From Pyxidicoccus caerfyrddinensis (GTDB taxonomy: Bacteria > Myxococcota > Myxococcia > Myxococcales > Myxococcaceae): DNA of 64,000 bases. A program made the position numbers and the translations under genes. This document shows, one piece after another, positions 8,802-18,087 of the stretch (the stretch's first letter is position 1; every line of letters begins with the position of its first letter). The notes below the pieces were generated by a model. That model had not been told where the DNA came from. It saw only the letters and a program-made list of their open reading frames with translations, and made no database searches. The stretch spans positions 59,341 to 123,340 of the forward strand of contig NZ_JAAIYA010000001.1 in the NCBI RefSeq assembly GCF_010894405.1. Direction: 5' to 3'.

Positions 8802-8874
8802 CCCGCCGGACCCCGCCGCGGCCGGTGACGGGCGGCACCGTCGTGGGCATCGAGCTCCGCTTCCGGAGGTTCGC

Positions 8875-10572
8875 ATGGAACGCCTTCTCCCTCGCGACGC
8901 GCGGTCCGTGCCGGCGCGCGGTGCCTGGCGTGTGAGCCGTCCCACGCCCCGCTGGCTCCATTGCACGCTGTCGGGGTCTTGGGTCGCGCTGGCCTTCGCC
9001 TGCCTGTCCTTCACCCCTTCCCTGCTGCCGCGCAGCGGGTTCTTCCAGGGGTTCGTCAGCGGCATCAGCGCGGTCATCGGCTACGGGCTGGGAGTCCTCG
9101 GCGCCTGGCTGTGGCGCGAGTTCGCCAATCGTCCTCCAAAGACTCCCCGCCCGCGCGCGTGGCAGGCCCTCTTCGTGATGGGAAGCGCGGCGCTGGTCGG
9201 CGCGCTGCTGCTGGGCTGGCACTGGCAGCGGAGCATCCGCGAGCGCATGGGCGTCCCCCACCCCGACAGCGCTGACTACCTGCTCGCGCCCTTCGTCGCG
9301 GCGGCGGTCTTCTTCGTGCTCCTCAACGCGGGACGGGGCCTGCGTGCGGTCTACCGCCGACTGGACGCATTGCTCTCGCGACACATCGGTCCTCGCGCGG
9401 CCCGCGCGACGAGCGGGCTGGCGGTGGTGGTGCTCACCGCCCTGGTGGCCAGCGGACTGCTGTGGGACGGGCTCATCGCGATGGCGGACCGCACCCTGGC
9501 CGTGCAGGACACGACGACCGAAGAGGGAGTGGTCCCGCCCCGCGGTGCGCTGCGCTCCGGCGGCCCCGGCTCCCTGGTGGCCTGGGAGTCGCTGGGACGG
9601 GAGGGACGCAACTTCGTGGGACGAGGCCCCACGGTGGACGACCTCTCCGCCTTCAGCGGGACGGCCGCGAAGGAGCCGATCCGCGTGTACGCCGGCTACG
9701 CGTCCGCACCGGACGCCGAGGCCCGGGCCGAGCTCGCGGTCAAGGACCTGGAGCGGGCGGGCGGTTTCGAGCGCGCCCACCTGCTGGTGGTGACCACCAC
9801 GGGCAGTGGCTGGGTGGTGCCAGAGGCCGTGGCCGCCTTCGAGTACGTGACGGGCGGTGACTCCGCGATTGTCGCCACGCAGTACTCGCACCTGTGGTCG
9901 TGGCTCTCCGTCCTCGTCGACCAGGAGCGGGCGCGTGACGCGGGCCGCGCGCTCTTCGATGCCGTCTACGAGCGGTGGTCGAGCCTTCCCGCGGGCCAGC
10001 GCCCGAAGCTGCTGGTGTTCGGCGAGAGCCTGGGCTCCTACGGAGGCGAGACGGCGTTCAGCGGCGAGCGCGACCTGGCCAACCGTACCGACGGGGTGCT
10101 GTTCGTCGGGCCGCCCAACTTCAACACCCTGTACCGCGAGTTCACCGACCACCGTGACTCCGGCAGTCCCGAGGTGGAGCCCATCTACCGGCAAGGCCGC
10201 ATCGTGCGCTTCAGCCGCAGGCCGGGCGTGGACATTCCTCCGGCGTCCGCCCCGTGGGGTGACTCCCGGGTGCTGTACCTGCTCCACCCTTCCGACCCCA
10301 TCATCTGGTGGAGCCCCGCCCTCCTGCTGCGGCGGCCGGACTGGCTGCGGGAGCCCCGCGGCGACGACGTGCTGGGGCAGATGGTGTGGCTGCCCTTCGT
10401 GACGTTCTGGCAGGTGACGGCCGACCTGCCGCTGGGAATGGCGGTGCCGCCTGGTTACGGCCACGTGTACACCGGCGAGCACGTGGATGGCTGGGTGGCG
10501 CTCCTTCGGCCCGAGGGCTGGACCGAGCAGAAGTCGGCGCGGCTGAGGGAGCTGCTGAAGCCTGCCCCGTGA
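8875..10572 (+). CDS. Membrane-anchored alpha/beta hydrolase, Abhydrolase_9 family
   Basis: 565 aa. The N-terminal ~215 residues hold about four to five membrane segments (for example VALAFACLSFTPSLL and AALVGALLLGWHW), matching the Abhydrolase_9 N-terminal domain. The C-terminal domain has the nucleophile elbow GESLGSYGGE with Ser385, which identifies the Abhydrolase_9 family known mainly from actinobacteria. Substrate is unknown; an envelope lipid or ester is a guess. The start ATG has GGAGG 5 nt upstream. The gene stands alone between WS/DGAT and the DUF481 gene and carries the conserved leader block also found before the HdeD gene, which suggests common control. Confidence 0.85.
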   Translation: MERLLPRDARSVPARGAWRVSRPTPRWLHCTLSGSWVALAFACLSFTPSLLPRSGFFQGFVSGISAVIGYGLGVLGAWLWREFANRPPKTPRPRAWQALFVMGSAALVGALLLGWHWQRSIRERMGVPHPDSADYLLAPFVAAAVFFVLLNAGRGLRAVYRRLDALLSRHIGPRAARATSGLAVVVLTALVASGLLWDGLIAMADRTLAVQDTTTEEGVVPPRGALRSGGPGSLVAWESLGREGRNFVGRGPTVDDLSAFSGTAAKEPIRVYAGYASAPDAEARAELAVKDLERAGGFERAHLLVVTTTGSGWVVPEAVAAFEYVTGGDSAIVATQYSHLWSWLSVLVDQERARDAGRALFDAVYERWSSLPAGQRPKLLVFGESLGSYGGETAFSGERDLANRTDGVLFVGPPNFNTLYREFTDHRDSGSPEVEPIYRQGRIVRFSRRPGVDIPPASAPWGDSRVLYLLHPSDPIIWWSPALLLRRPDWLREPRGDDVLGQMVWLPFVTFWQVTADLPLGMAVPPGYGHVYTGEHVDGWVALLRPEGWTEQKSARLRELLKPAP

Positions 10573-10797
10573 AGCCGCCGTGGGGCGCATGAGCGCCATC
10601 CCGCAATCCAATTGCACATGGCGGGGCCCGTGCCGAAGGTTGTGCGGAACCCGAGGAAGCATCATGGACCGCGAAGTCCCGCGAGCAGGTGGCCCCCAGG
10701 TTGCTCACCCCGCTCCGCCTGGACGGTTCGCGAAAGAGACTGCCATGTCAGACGTCCAGATCTGATCCACGCAGGCCACTCCATCCACGAGGCCAGC

Positions 10798-11631
10798 ATG
10801 AGTCCTCTCATCCTTCTCTTCACGGTCGTCTCCCAGGCTCCCACGCCTCCGCCCGCCGACGCGGCGGAGGACGCCCCCCCGCCAGCTCGCGTCGAGGCCG
10901 AGGCCAAAGAGGAGGACGAGGAGGACGAGGGTCCCTGGACGGGCTCCGCCGGGCTCGGACTCTCCTTCTTCAGCGGCAACACCCGCTCGTTCACGGTGAC
11001 GGGCGACGCCCTGGCGGAGCTCGACACGCCGGAGTGGGCGCTCACGCTGGAGGCGGATGGTGCCTACGGAAAGGCCGCTGAAGGTGACGACGCGGAGCGG
11101 GAGCTCACGGCCAAGACGCTCGGTGGGTGGGCGCGCGGAGAATACCGCGTGAATCCCCTGCTCAGCGCCTACACGTTCGTGGGCGCGGAGGCCGACCACC
11201 CCGCGAGCCTCGAGCTGCGCACCGAGGTGGAGCTGGGCATCGGCGTCACCTTCCTCGAGAGCGAGGAGGAGGAGGAGAACGAGCTGTTCCTGCGCGGCTA
11301 TCTCGGTGGCAGCTACGCCAGGGACCGCAGGTTCCAGTACATCCCCACGCGCGAGAACCTCCCGGATGTGACGCTGTGGTCTCCCTCGCTCGGCCTCACC
11401 TTCCGCTACGACGTCAACGAGCACGTGGAGCTCCGGGAGGACGCCCTGCTGCTTCCGGACGTCTTCGGCGACACACGCGTGCTGTTCGACTCCACCACGA
11501 AGCTCGCCGTGCACCTGACGGAGCGCTTCTCGCTCACCACGTTCTTCGAACTGCAACACGACAGCTCTCCCGCGGAGGGAAAGGTGCGCACGGACACCTC
11601 TCTTTCGCTGGGGGGCGAGGTATCGCTCTGA
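10798..11631 (+). CDS. DUF481 outer-membrane beta-barrel protein (YdiY-like)
   Basis: 277 aa from ATG 10798, chosen because it follows GAGG and starts a short signal peptide (MSPLILLFTVVSQA). The frame is open further upstream, to 10612. After an acidic Ala/Pro/Glu linker (about 20-45), the rest is amphipathic beta strands typical of DUF481 (GSAGLGLSFFSGNTRS, TLEADGAYGK, ending LSLGGEVSL). E. coli YdiY of this family is acid-induced and was annotated as salt-induced; the function is unproven. It lies 18 bp upstream of the AbgT-family transporter gene and probably shares its transcript. The 225 bp before it shows no gene. Confidence 0.85.
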   Translation: MSPLILLFTVVSQAPTPPPADAAEDAPPPARVEAEAKEEDEEDEGPWTGSAGLGLSFFSGNTRSFTVTGDALAELDTPEWALTLEADGAYGKAAEGDDAERELTAKTLGGWARGEYRVNPLLSAYTFVGAEADHPASLELRTEVELGIGVTFLESEEEEENELFLRGYLGGSYARDRRFQYIPTRENLPDVTLWSPSLGLTFRYDVNEHVELREDALLLPDVFGDTRVLFDSTTKLAVHLTERFSLTTFFELQHDSSPAEGKVRTDTSLSLGGEVSL

Positions 11632-11649
11632 GAAAGGGTTGGGACTCCC

Positions 11650-13242
11650 ATGAGTAAGGCGGCGCATTTCGACGACATCCACCTCGAAGACGAGGCGAAG
11701 AAGAAGCAGCCCGCGAAGCCGCCGAAGAAGAAGGGCATGGCGCGGGTGCTGGACACGGTGGAACGGGTCGGAAACAAGGTCCCCCATCCGGCGATCATCT
11801 TCGTCGTGCTGATCGGCGTCGTGATGGTGCTCTCCCACGTCTTCTACCTGATGGGAGCCAGCGTCACCTACGAGACCATCAACCCGGAGACCCACGCGGT
11901 GGAGCAGACGACCACCGTCGCGCAGAGCCTGCTCACGGGAGAGGGGCTGCGCTTCATGTTCGCGGGAGTCGTCCAGAACTTCATGAACTTCAACGCGGTC
12001 GGCGTCATCATCGTCGCCATGCTGGGCGTCGGCGTCGCTGACTCGGCGGGCCTGGTGGGAGCGTTGATTCGCAAGCTGGTGGCGGTCGCGCCTCGCAAGG
12101 CCCTGACGTACATCCTGGTGTTCGTCGGCATCCTGTCGAGCATCGCGGCGGACGCCGGCTACCTGGTCCTGATTCCCCTGGCGGCGGCGGCCTACCTCAC
12201 CGTGGGCAGGCATCCGCTGGCGGGCCTGGCGGCGTCCTTCGCCGGTGTCGCCGCGGTCTTCACAGTCAACATCCTGATCAAGCCGCTGGACGGCATCCTG
12301 ACCGAGATCACCAACGACGCCATCCACATCATGGCGCCCGACCGCTCCATCGACCTGACAGCGAACTTCTGGTTCTCCGCCGCCTCGGTCGTCATGCTGA
12401 CCTTCGTGGTCGCGCTCATCAGCGACAAGATGATCGAGCCCCGGCTGGGCGAGTACAAGGGAGAGAAGCCGGCCGAGACGGGAGCGAAGCTGTCCCCCGA
12501 GGAGTCGCGAGGGCTGAAGTTCGCGTTCTGGGGGCTCATCGGGGTCCTGGTGTTCTTCGGCCTGCTGACGCTGCCCCCGGGAGCGCCCCTGCGGAATCCG
12601 GAGACGGGCGCCATCGTCGGAGACTCGCCGTTCATGAACGGCCTCATCGTCGCCATCACCGTGCTGTTCCTGGTGACGGGAGCCGCCTACGGCATCGGTG
12701 CGAAGACCATCAAGAACAGCGTGGACGTCATCAAGGCCATGGAGAAGGCGGTCGCCGGGCTGGGCGGCCTCATCTTCCTGCTCTTCATCATCAGCCAGTT
12801 CATCGCCTTCTTCACCTACTCCAACATGGCGACGCTCGCGGCCGTGAAGGTGGGTGATGCCCTGGAGCATGCGGGGCTCGGCGCCGTTCCGCTGCTCGTC
12901 GGGTTCGTCGTCGTGGTTGCCCTCCTCGACCTCATCATGACGGGCGCCATTCCGAAGTGGGCCATCTTCGCGCCGGTCTTCGTGCCACTGTTGATGCGGC
13001 TGAACGTCGACCCCGAAGCCGTGCTGGCCGCCTACCGGGTGGGAGATGGGCCGTTCAATGCCATCTCACCGCTGAACGCCTACTTCGCGCTGATCGTGAC
13101 GTTCGCCCAGAAGTACCAGAAGGACGCGGGCGTGGGGACAGTCGTGGCACTGATGCTGCCCTACGTCGTGATCGTCTTCGCCATCTGGATCGTCATGCTC
13201 GTGGGCTGGCACCTGCTGGGGCTTCCGTGGGGACTCGGGTGA
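11650..13242 (+). CDS. AbgT-family transporter
   Basis: 530 aa, about 12-13 hydrophobic segments after a Lys-rich cytosolic N-terminus (residues 1-45). Sequence features match the AbgT family: VPHPAIIFVVL in the first membrane segment, the DAGYLVLIPLAAAAY region, NILIKPLDGILTEITNDA and TGAIPKWAIFAPVFVPL. E. coli AbgT imports p-aminobenzoyl-glutamate, whereas other characterised members (MtrF, YdaH) act as antimetabolite exporters, so direction and substrate are open. It sits between a DUF481 protein and L-asparaginase/leucyl aminopeptidase genes in one direction, with 18 and 44 bp gaps, which suggests a peptide or acyl-amino-acid utilisation transcript. Confidence 0.92.
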   Translation: MSKAAHFDDIHLEDEAKKKQPAKPPKKKGMARVLDTVERVGNKVPHPAIIFVVLIGVVMVLSHVFYLMGASVTYETINPETHAVEQTTTVAQSLLTGEGLRFMFAGVVQNFMNFNAVGVIIVAMLGVGVADSAGLVGALIRKLVAVAPRKALTYILVFVGILSSIAADAGYLVLIPLAAAAYLTVGRHPLAGLAASFAGVAAVFTVNILIKPLDGILTEITNDAIHIMAPDRSIDLTANFWFSAASVVMLTFVVALISDKMIEPRLGEYKGEKPAETGAKLSPEESRGLKFAFWGLIGVLVFFGLLTLPPGAPLRNPETGAIVGDSPFMNGLIVAITVLFLVTGAAYGIGAKTIKNSVDVIKAMEKAVAGLGGLIFLLFIISQFIAFFTYSNMATLAAVKVGDALEHAGLGAVPLLVGFVVVVALLDLIMTGAIPKWAIFAPVFVPLLMRLNVDPEAVLAAYRVGDGPFNAISPLNAYFALIVTFAQKYQKDAGVGTVVALMLPYVVIVFAIWIVMLVGWHLLGLPWGLG

Positions 13243-13286
13243 GCCACGGCTGATTCCGGAGACGTTCGAGCGGAAGCGAGGCAGCC

Positions 13287-14273
13287 ATGTCGAGAGTGCA
13301 TCTTCTGGCCACGGGCGGCACCATCGCGGGGAAGGCCGGGTCCGAGGTGGACCCGGGCTACCGCTCCGGTGAGGTCGCCGTGGAGGGGCTCATCAACGCC
13401 GTCCCCGGGCTGCGCGCGCTGGCGCAGCTCGAGGGCGAGCAGGTGGCCCAGGTCGGCAGCCAGGACATGAACGACGCCCTCTGGCTGCGGCTGGCGGCCC
13501 GGGTGGGTGCGCTCTTCGCCGCCAACGAGGCCGACGGCGTCGTCATCACGCACGGCACGGACACGGTGGAGGAGACCGGCTACTTCCTCCACCTGGTGGT
13601 GAAGAGCAACCGACCCGTGGTCCTCACGGGCGCCATGCGGCCAGCCACCGCGCTGAGCGCGGACGGGCCGCTCAACCTCTACAACGCGGTCGCCGTCGCC
13701 GCGGACCCCGAGGCGCGCGGACGCGGGGCCATCGTGGTGCTGAACGACGACCTCCACTGCGCGCGCGACGTGACGAAGGCCAGCACCACGGACGTACACA
13801 CGTTCATCTCGCCCGGCCCGGGCCTCCTGGGCAGCGCCAGCTATGGGCGCATCCGCTACTTCCGCCAGCCCCCCCACCCGCACTCCGCCGCCTCCGAGTT
13901 CTCGGTGGACGGCCTCGAGCGCCTGCCCCGGGTCGACATCCTCTACGCGTACTCCAACATGCCCGCCGACCTGGTGCGCGCCAGCGTCGCGGCGGGCGCG
14001 CGCGGCATCGTGATGGCGGGGATGGGCAACGGCAACGTGTCCACGGAAGCAGCGAGCGCGCTCGCCGAGGCCGTGAAGGCGGGTGTCATCGTCGTGCGCA
14101 GCACCCGGGTCGTGAGCGGCGACGTGGGCCGGAACATCGAGGTGGACGACGACGCGCTGGGCTTCGTCGCCGCCGACCAGCTCAACCCGCAGAAGAGTCG
14201 CGTGCTGCTCCAGTTGTGCCTGGCCCGAGGGATGGGCCGCGGCGCCGTGCAGGAGGCGTTCTACCGCTACTAA
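13287..14273 (+). CDS. L-asparaginase
   Basis: 328 aa, full length. The first threonine motif ATGGTIAGKAG (Thr12) and the second, HGTDTVEET (Thr91-Asp92), are both intact, so an active enzyme hydrolysing asparagine to aspartate and ammonia is expected. The C-terminal half has the usual GAMRPATALSADGP and GMGNGNV segments. No signal peptide is seen, so it is cytosolic, unlike E. coli AnsB. The start follows GAGGCAGCC. It lies 44 bp after the AbgT-family gene and 61 bp before pepA. The product aspartate is the substrate of AspA at 21034-22521. Confidence 0.95.
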   Translation: MSRVHLLATGGTIAGKAGSEVDPGYRSGEVAVEGLINAVPGLRALAQLEGEQVAQVGSQDMNDALWLRLAARVGALFAANEADGVVITHGTDTVEETGYFLHLVVKSNRPVVLTGAMRPATALSADGPLNLYNAVAVAADPEARGRGAIVVLNDDLHCARDVTKASTTDVHTFISPGPGLLGSASYGRIRYFRQPPHPHSAASEFSVDGLERLPRVDILYAYSNMPADLVRASVAAGARGIVMAGMGNGNVSTEAASALAEAVKAGVIVVRSTRVVSGDVGRNIEVDDDALGFVAADQLNPQKSRVLLQLCLARGMGRGAVQEAFYRY

Positions 14274-14334
14274 CTGTATCTCCGTTGCACCCTCCCGAAG
14301 TCGTGTCCAGTTCATGCTGCAAACAGGAGGCTCC

Positions 14335-15891
14335 ATGCTGTCTTCATTTCATTCGCGTTTGCAGGCCGCGTTCCATCCCGCCCCTTCCATCGAGAAACCC
14401 GAGGCAGTCATGCTCGGCGCGTCGACCTCCCTCCCAGCCAACGTCGACAGCATCGGCACGCTGGTGGGAGTCGACGAAGAGCCGAAGGACTTCGGCTTCG
14501 ACCGCGCGTCGCTGAAAGCGGCGGGCTTCGAGGGCAAGGCAGGGCAGACGCTGGTCGTTCCCCGCACCAGTGGTCCTCCGCTCGTCGCCGTCGGCATTGG
14601 CGAGCGTGGGAAGCTCGATCCGGGCAAGCTCCGGGATGCCGCTGCCGCCTTCGCGCGGGCCGTGGGTCAGCAGGCTCGCGTGGCCATCCGCCTGCCCGAC
14701 ACGGGGACGGTGCCGCCGGCCGTCGCCGCGCAGACCATCACGGAGGGAGTCCTCCTCGCCCGCTACCGGTACAGGCCCTACAAGCGGACCGCGGTGCAGG
14801 AGCCGCCGCTCGAGGGCCTGACGCTCGTCACGTCCCCGGAGAATCTCGAGGAGGTCGAGCAGGGAGTGGTGCTCGGTGGCGTCACCGCCCGCGTCGCCGG
14901 GCTCGCGCGCGACCTCGCCAATGCCCCCGCCTCCCTCCTGACGGCCTCCCGGATGGCCGAGGTCGCCGAGGTGCTCGCGAAGAGCTCCGGGCTGGAAGTC
15001 GAGGTCTTCGATGGTGAGGCGTTGTCCGAGCTCGGCTGCGGCGGCCTGCTGGGCGTCAATGCGGGGAGCGCGGAGCCGCCGCGAATGATCAAGCTGACGT
15101 ACCGCCCCAAGGGGAACCGGGGGAAGGCGGTCGAGCCCGTGGGCCGCATCGCCCTGATTGGCAAGGGCATCATGTTCGACGCGGGCGGCCTCGGCCTGAA
15201 GCCGAACGACCTCGTCCACGCCACCATGAAGGGCGACATGTCCGGCGCGGGAGCCATCCTCGCGGCGATGACGGCGCTGTCGCAGCTCGGCTGCAAGGCG
15301 GAGGTGACGGCCTACCTGATGTGCACCGACAACATGCCCTCCGGCACGGCCATGCGGCTGGGGGATGTCCTGACGGTTCGCGGCGGGAAGACGGTCGAGG
15401 TCATCAACACCGACGCCGAGGGACGGCTGGTGATGGCGGATGGGCTCGTCCTGGCCACCGAGCAGTCACCCAGGCCCGACGCCATCGTCGACATCGCCAC
15501 GCTCACCGGGGCGTGCCAGCGAGCGCTCGGGGTCCGCAGCGCGGGAGTCATCGGCAACCACCAGGCACTCGTCGAACAGGTGAAAGCCTCGGGCGAGCGG
15601 ACCGGCGACACGGTGTGGCAGCTCCCGCTGGACCAGAGCTACCGCGCGGAGCTCGAGTCGGATATCGCGGACATGAAGAATGTCGGCGGCGACAATGCCG
15701 GCGCCATCACCGCGGCGCTGTTCCTCGAGGAGTTCGTGGACGGCGTGCCCTGGGCGCACATCGACATGGCGGGCACGGCAAGGGCGGAGAGCGATAGCGG
15801 GTGGCGCAGCAAGGGCGCCACGGGCTACGGCGCGCGCCTGCTCCTCGACTTCCTCATGGGGTTCACACCGCCCACCGCCAGCCGCCACTGA
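14335..15891 (+). CDS. pepA: Leucyl aminopeptidase (M17)
   Basis: 518 aa. ATG 14335 is preferred over in-frame ATG 14314 because a perfect AGGAGG (14325-14330) lies 4 nt upstream. The M17 signature NTDAEGRL is at residues 358-365 (metal ligands Asp360, Glu362), and the K-loop GKGIMFDAGGL supplies the catalytic Lys and metal Asp. The enzyme removes N-terminal residues from peptides in the cytosol. It ends the rightward group DUF481 - AbgT - asparaginase - pepA and converges with marC, with only 11 bp between the stops. Confidence 0.95.
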   Translation: MLSSFHSRLQAAFHPAPSIEKPEAVMLGASTSLPANVDSIGTLVGVDEEPKDFGFDRASLKAAGFEGKAGQTLVVPRTSGPPLVAVGIGERGKLDPGKLRDAAAAFARAVGQQARVAIRLPDTGTVPPAVAAQTITEGVLLARYRYRPYKRTAVQEPPLEGLTLVTSPENLEEVEQGVVLGGVTARVAGLARDLANAPASLLTASRMAEVAEVLAKSSGLEVEVFDGEALSELGCGGLLGVNAGSAEPPRMIKLTYRPKGNRGKAVEPVGRIALIGKGIMFDAGGLGLKPNDLVHATMKGDMSGAGAILAAMTALSQLGCKAEVTAYLMCTDNMPSGTAMRLGDVLTVRGGKTVEVINTDAEGRLVMADGLVLATEQSPRPDAIVDIATLTGACQRALGVRSAGVIGNHQALVEQVKASGERTGDTVWQLPLDQSYRAELESDIADMKNVGGDNAGAITAALFLEEFVDGVPWAHIDMAGTARAESDSGWRSKGATGYGARLLLDFLMGFTPPTASRH

Positions 15892-15902
15892 CACTCCCGC
15901 GC

Positions 15903-16586
15903 TCAGAAACCCTCCCTGGCATTCAACGCCGCAACCACCATGCGGGGAATGCCACGGGCGAGGAGCGACACGGCGATGGCCGTGAGCAGGATGCCGGCAA
16001 TCCGCTCGAGGAAGGCCCGGGCCCTCGGGCTCACCCGGCGCTCGAGGTGCCCGGAGAGGTAGACGGTGAGGCCGGTGACGGCGGCGTAGGCGAGCCCGGC
16101 GACCGACAGCGCGATGACGTCCGGGAGGCTCTCGGCCTGGGTGCGGAACGAGACGAGGATGGCGAAGGTGGTCCCACCCACCGTGAGCGGAAACGTGGTG
16201 GGCATGAACAGGACCGCCCGCCAGACCTCGAGCTTCGCACCCGGGTCTGCTTCCGCCTCCTGGGGGGCGGCGGGCCTCTCGGGACCCGCTGGCACCGCAT
16301 CGTCCATTCCGCGCATCAGCGGGACGCCCACGAAGATGAGCGCGATGCCGCCCGTGACGGTCAGCGCATCGGTCGTGATTCCGAGCAACGTGAGGAGCGG
16401 CTCGCCGACCCAGAGGGCCGTCATCGCGAAGATGGTCACATAGGTGAAGACCCCCAGGGCGAGCCGGAACTGCTCGGCCGGCCGGAGCCGGCTGACGATG
16501 GGGAAGTAGGACGACAGCGTGGCCAGGGGGCTGTACAGGGTGAACAGCGCCATGAACATCAGCACCGGATTGTCGAGCGACGGCAT
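15903..16586 (-). CDS. MarC/NAAT-family integral membrane protein
   Basis: 227 aa from ATG 16586, the methionine that starts the first membrane helix (PSLDNPVLMFMALFTLYSPLA) 4 bp after the stop of the glutaminase gene. About six hydrophobic segments with a cytoplasmic Pro/Ala/Glu-rich loop (about 110-135) fit the MarC family, a poorly characterised group once thought to be multidrug transporters, with a proposed amino-acid transport role in some members. Tight spacing indicates translation from the same mRNA as glutaminase, which makes an amino-acid-related role attractive but unproven. Confidence 0.85.
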   Translation of the reverse strand: MPSLDNPVLMFMALFTLYSPLATLSSYFPIVSRLRPAEQFRLALGVFTYVTIFAMTALWVGEPLLTLLGITTDALTVTGGIALIFVGVPLMRGMDDAVPAGPERPAAPQEAEADPGAKLEVWRAVLFMPTTFPLTVGGTTFAILVSFRTQAESLPDVIALSVAGLAYAAVTGLTVYLSGHLERRVSPRARAFLERIAGILLTAIAVSLLARGIPRMVVAALNAREGF

Positions 16587-16590
16587 CGCG

Positions 16591-18024
16591 CTACTCCCCA
16601 CCCTGCCCCGGCTGCCAGGGCTCGCGCTGCTCCAGCGCCAGGGAGGCGCCGTGACTTTCGAGCAGGGCGTCCTCGCACCACTCGAGCGCCTCCTCGGGTG
16701 AGGGCAGCTCGACGGCGGCATGCGGCAGGAGGCCGCGCCGGTGCGGGTCTCCAACGGCCACGACGACGCCGCGGCTGCCGAGCTCGAGCACGGCGGAGTC
16801 CAGCATCCGCGCCGCAACGGGATGCAGCCGGGAGACGCCTTGCACGTCGAGCACCAGCCAGCGGGCGCCCCCGGGGCGCGCCGGGGACACCGTGCTCAGC
16901 GACTGGAGGATGACCTCGGCGGCGGCGAACTCGATGTCGCCCTGGAGACTCCGGAGGTCGATGTCGTCCCCATGCGCATGGAGCACCTCACGCTCCGTGC
17001 GGAGCCGGCGCCGCCCGGACTGGAGCGTCAGCGCGCTTCCGGCACGGGCGATGACGGGCACGGAGCGGCCGGGGTGGTGCATCAGGTGGAGCTGGAAGCG
17101 CTCGGCGAGCAGGCGGCTCGCGGCGACGGCGCGCACGCTGTTGCCCCGCGCGTCGAGCAACGGACTGAAGAGCCCGATGCCGAACTGCCCCGGGCTCGCG
17201 GCCACCAGTCCGCCGGAGACGCCGCTCTTCGCGGGCAGCCCCACGCGCAGCAGCCACTCTCCCGCGGCGTCGTACATCCCGCAGCTCGCCATCACCGCGA
17301 GCACATGCTCGGCGATGGGCTGGGAGACGACGGTGACCTTCGTGCAGGGGTTGACGCCGCCGTTGGCCAGGGTGGCCGCCATGACGGCGACATCCACCGA
17401 AGTGGCCAGGAGCGCGCACTGGCGGAAGTAGACGTCGAGGACCTCGTCGACTCCGCACCGCAGCGAGCCCGCGTTGCGCATCAGATAGGCCAGCGCGCGG
17501 TTGCGGTCCCCCGTCTCGAGCTCGGAGGCGAACACCGCCTCGTCCAGTTCGAGGCGCCGCCCGGCGAAAGCCGAGAGCACCTCGCGGATCCGCTCGAACC
17601 GCGCCACTGGGTCCGGAGCCCGGACCAGGGACGTGGTCAGGATGGCTCCGGCGTTGACCATGGGATTGGACGGACGGCCGCTGCCCGGTTCCAGACTGAT
17701 GGCGTTGAAGGCCTCCCCGCTGGGCTCCGCGCCCACGCGGGAGAGCACCTCCTCCAGCCCCAGGTCGGCCAGGGCCAGCGCGTAGACGAACGGCTTGGAC
17801 ACGGACTGGAGGGTGAAGGGCACGTCCGCGTCGCCAGCCTTGTAGACGCGCCCGTGCATCGTCGCGAGCGCCAGTCCGAACAGCCCCGGGTCCACCCGGG
17901 CCAGTTGAGGGATGTAGGTGGCCAGGTCGCCGCCCGCGTCGGACGCGAGGCTGTCGTGAAGCTCCTGCAGGGCGGCCGTGATGGGGTCGGGCGTCGCCCT
18001 CGCTCTCGTGGTGACCTTGGACAT
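16591..18024 (-). CDS. glsA: Glutaminase with C-terminal STAS domain
   Basis: 477 aa. Residues ~15-310 are a serine-type glutaminase: TLQSVSKPF gives the Ser-x-x-Lys catalytic pair, followed by NPMVNAGAI and the KSGVSGG segment. It hydrolyses glutamine to glutamate and ammonia. After a linker comes a STAS domain (about 360-465, for example WLVLDVQGVSRLHPVAA), as in anti-sigma antagonists, though without an obvious DSxG phosphorylation serine; a regulatory or docking role is inferred. The start is taken at ATG 18024; the frame is open to 18087. Order on the strand is DUF2254 (63 bp upstream) - glutaminase - MarC (4 bp downstream). Confidence 0.93.
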   Translation of the reverse strand: MSKVTTRARATPDPITAALQELHDSLASDAGGDLATYIPQLARVDPGLFGLALATMHGRVYKAGDADVPFTLQSVSKPFVYALALADLGLEEVLSRVGAEPSGEAFNAISLEPGSGRPSNPMVNAGAILTTSLVRAPDPVARFERIREVLSAFAGRRLELDEAVFASELETGDRNRALAYLMRNAGSLRCGVDEVLDVYFRQCALLATSVDVAVMAATLANGGVNPCTKVTVVSQPIAEHVLAVMASCGMYDAAGEWLLRVGLPAKSGVSGGLVAASPGQFGIGLFSPLLDARGNSVRAVAASRLLAERFQLHLMHHPGRSVPVIARAGSALTLQSGRRRLRTEREVLHAHGDDIDLRSLQGDIEFAAAEVILQSLSTVSPARPGGARWLVLDVQGVSRLHPVAARMLDSAVLELGSRGVVVAVGDPHRRGLLPHAAVELPSPEEALEWCEDALLESHGASLALEQREPWQPGQGGE

Positions 18025-18087
18025 CCCACAACGCTCACCACGCACCTCACGGCGTGCAATCGCACGCCGGGGCAAGGCGGGGCGCAC

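Noticed and set aside
8476..10665. 729-aa minus-strand frame
   Set aside because: Antisense to the Abhydrolase_9 gene. Its apparent similarity to the upstream extension of the DUF2254 frame comes only from the duplicated leader DNA.
10705..12870. 721-aa minus-strand frame
   Set aside because: Antisense to the DUF481 and AbgT-family genes, both supported by domain motifs and ribosome-binding sites.
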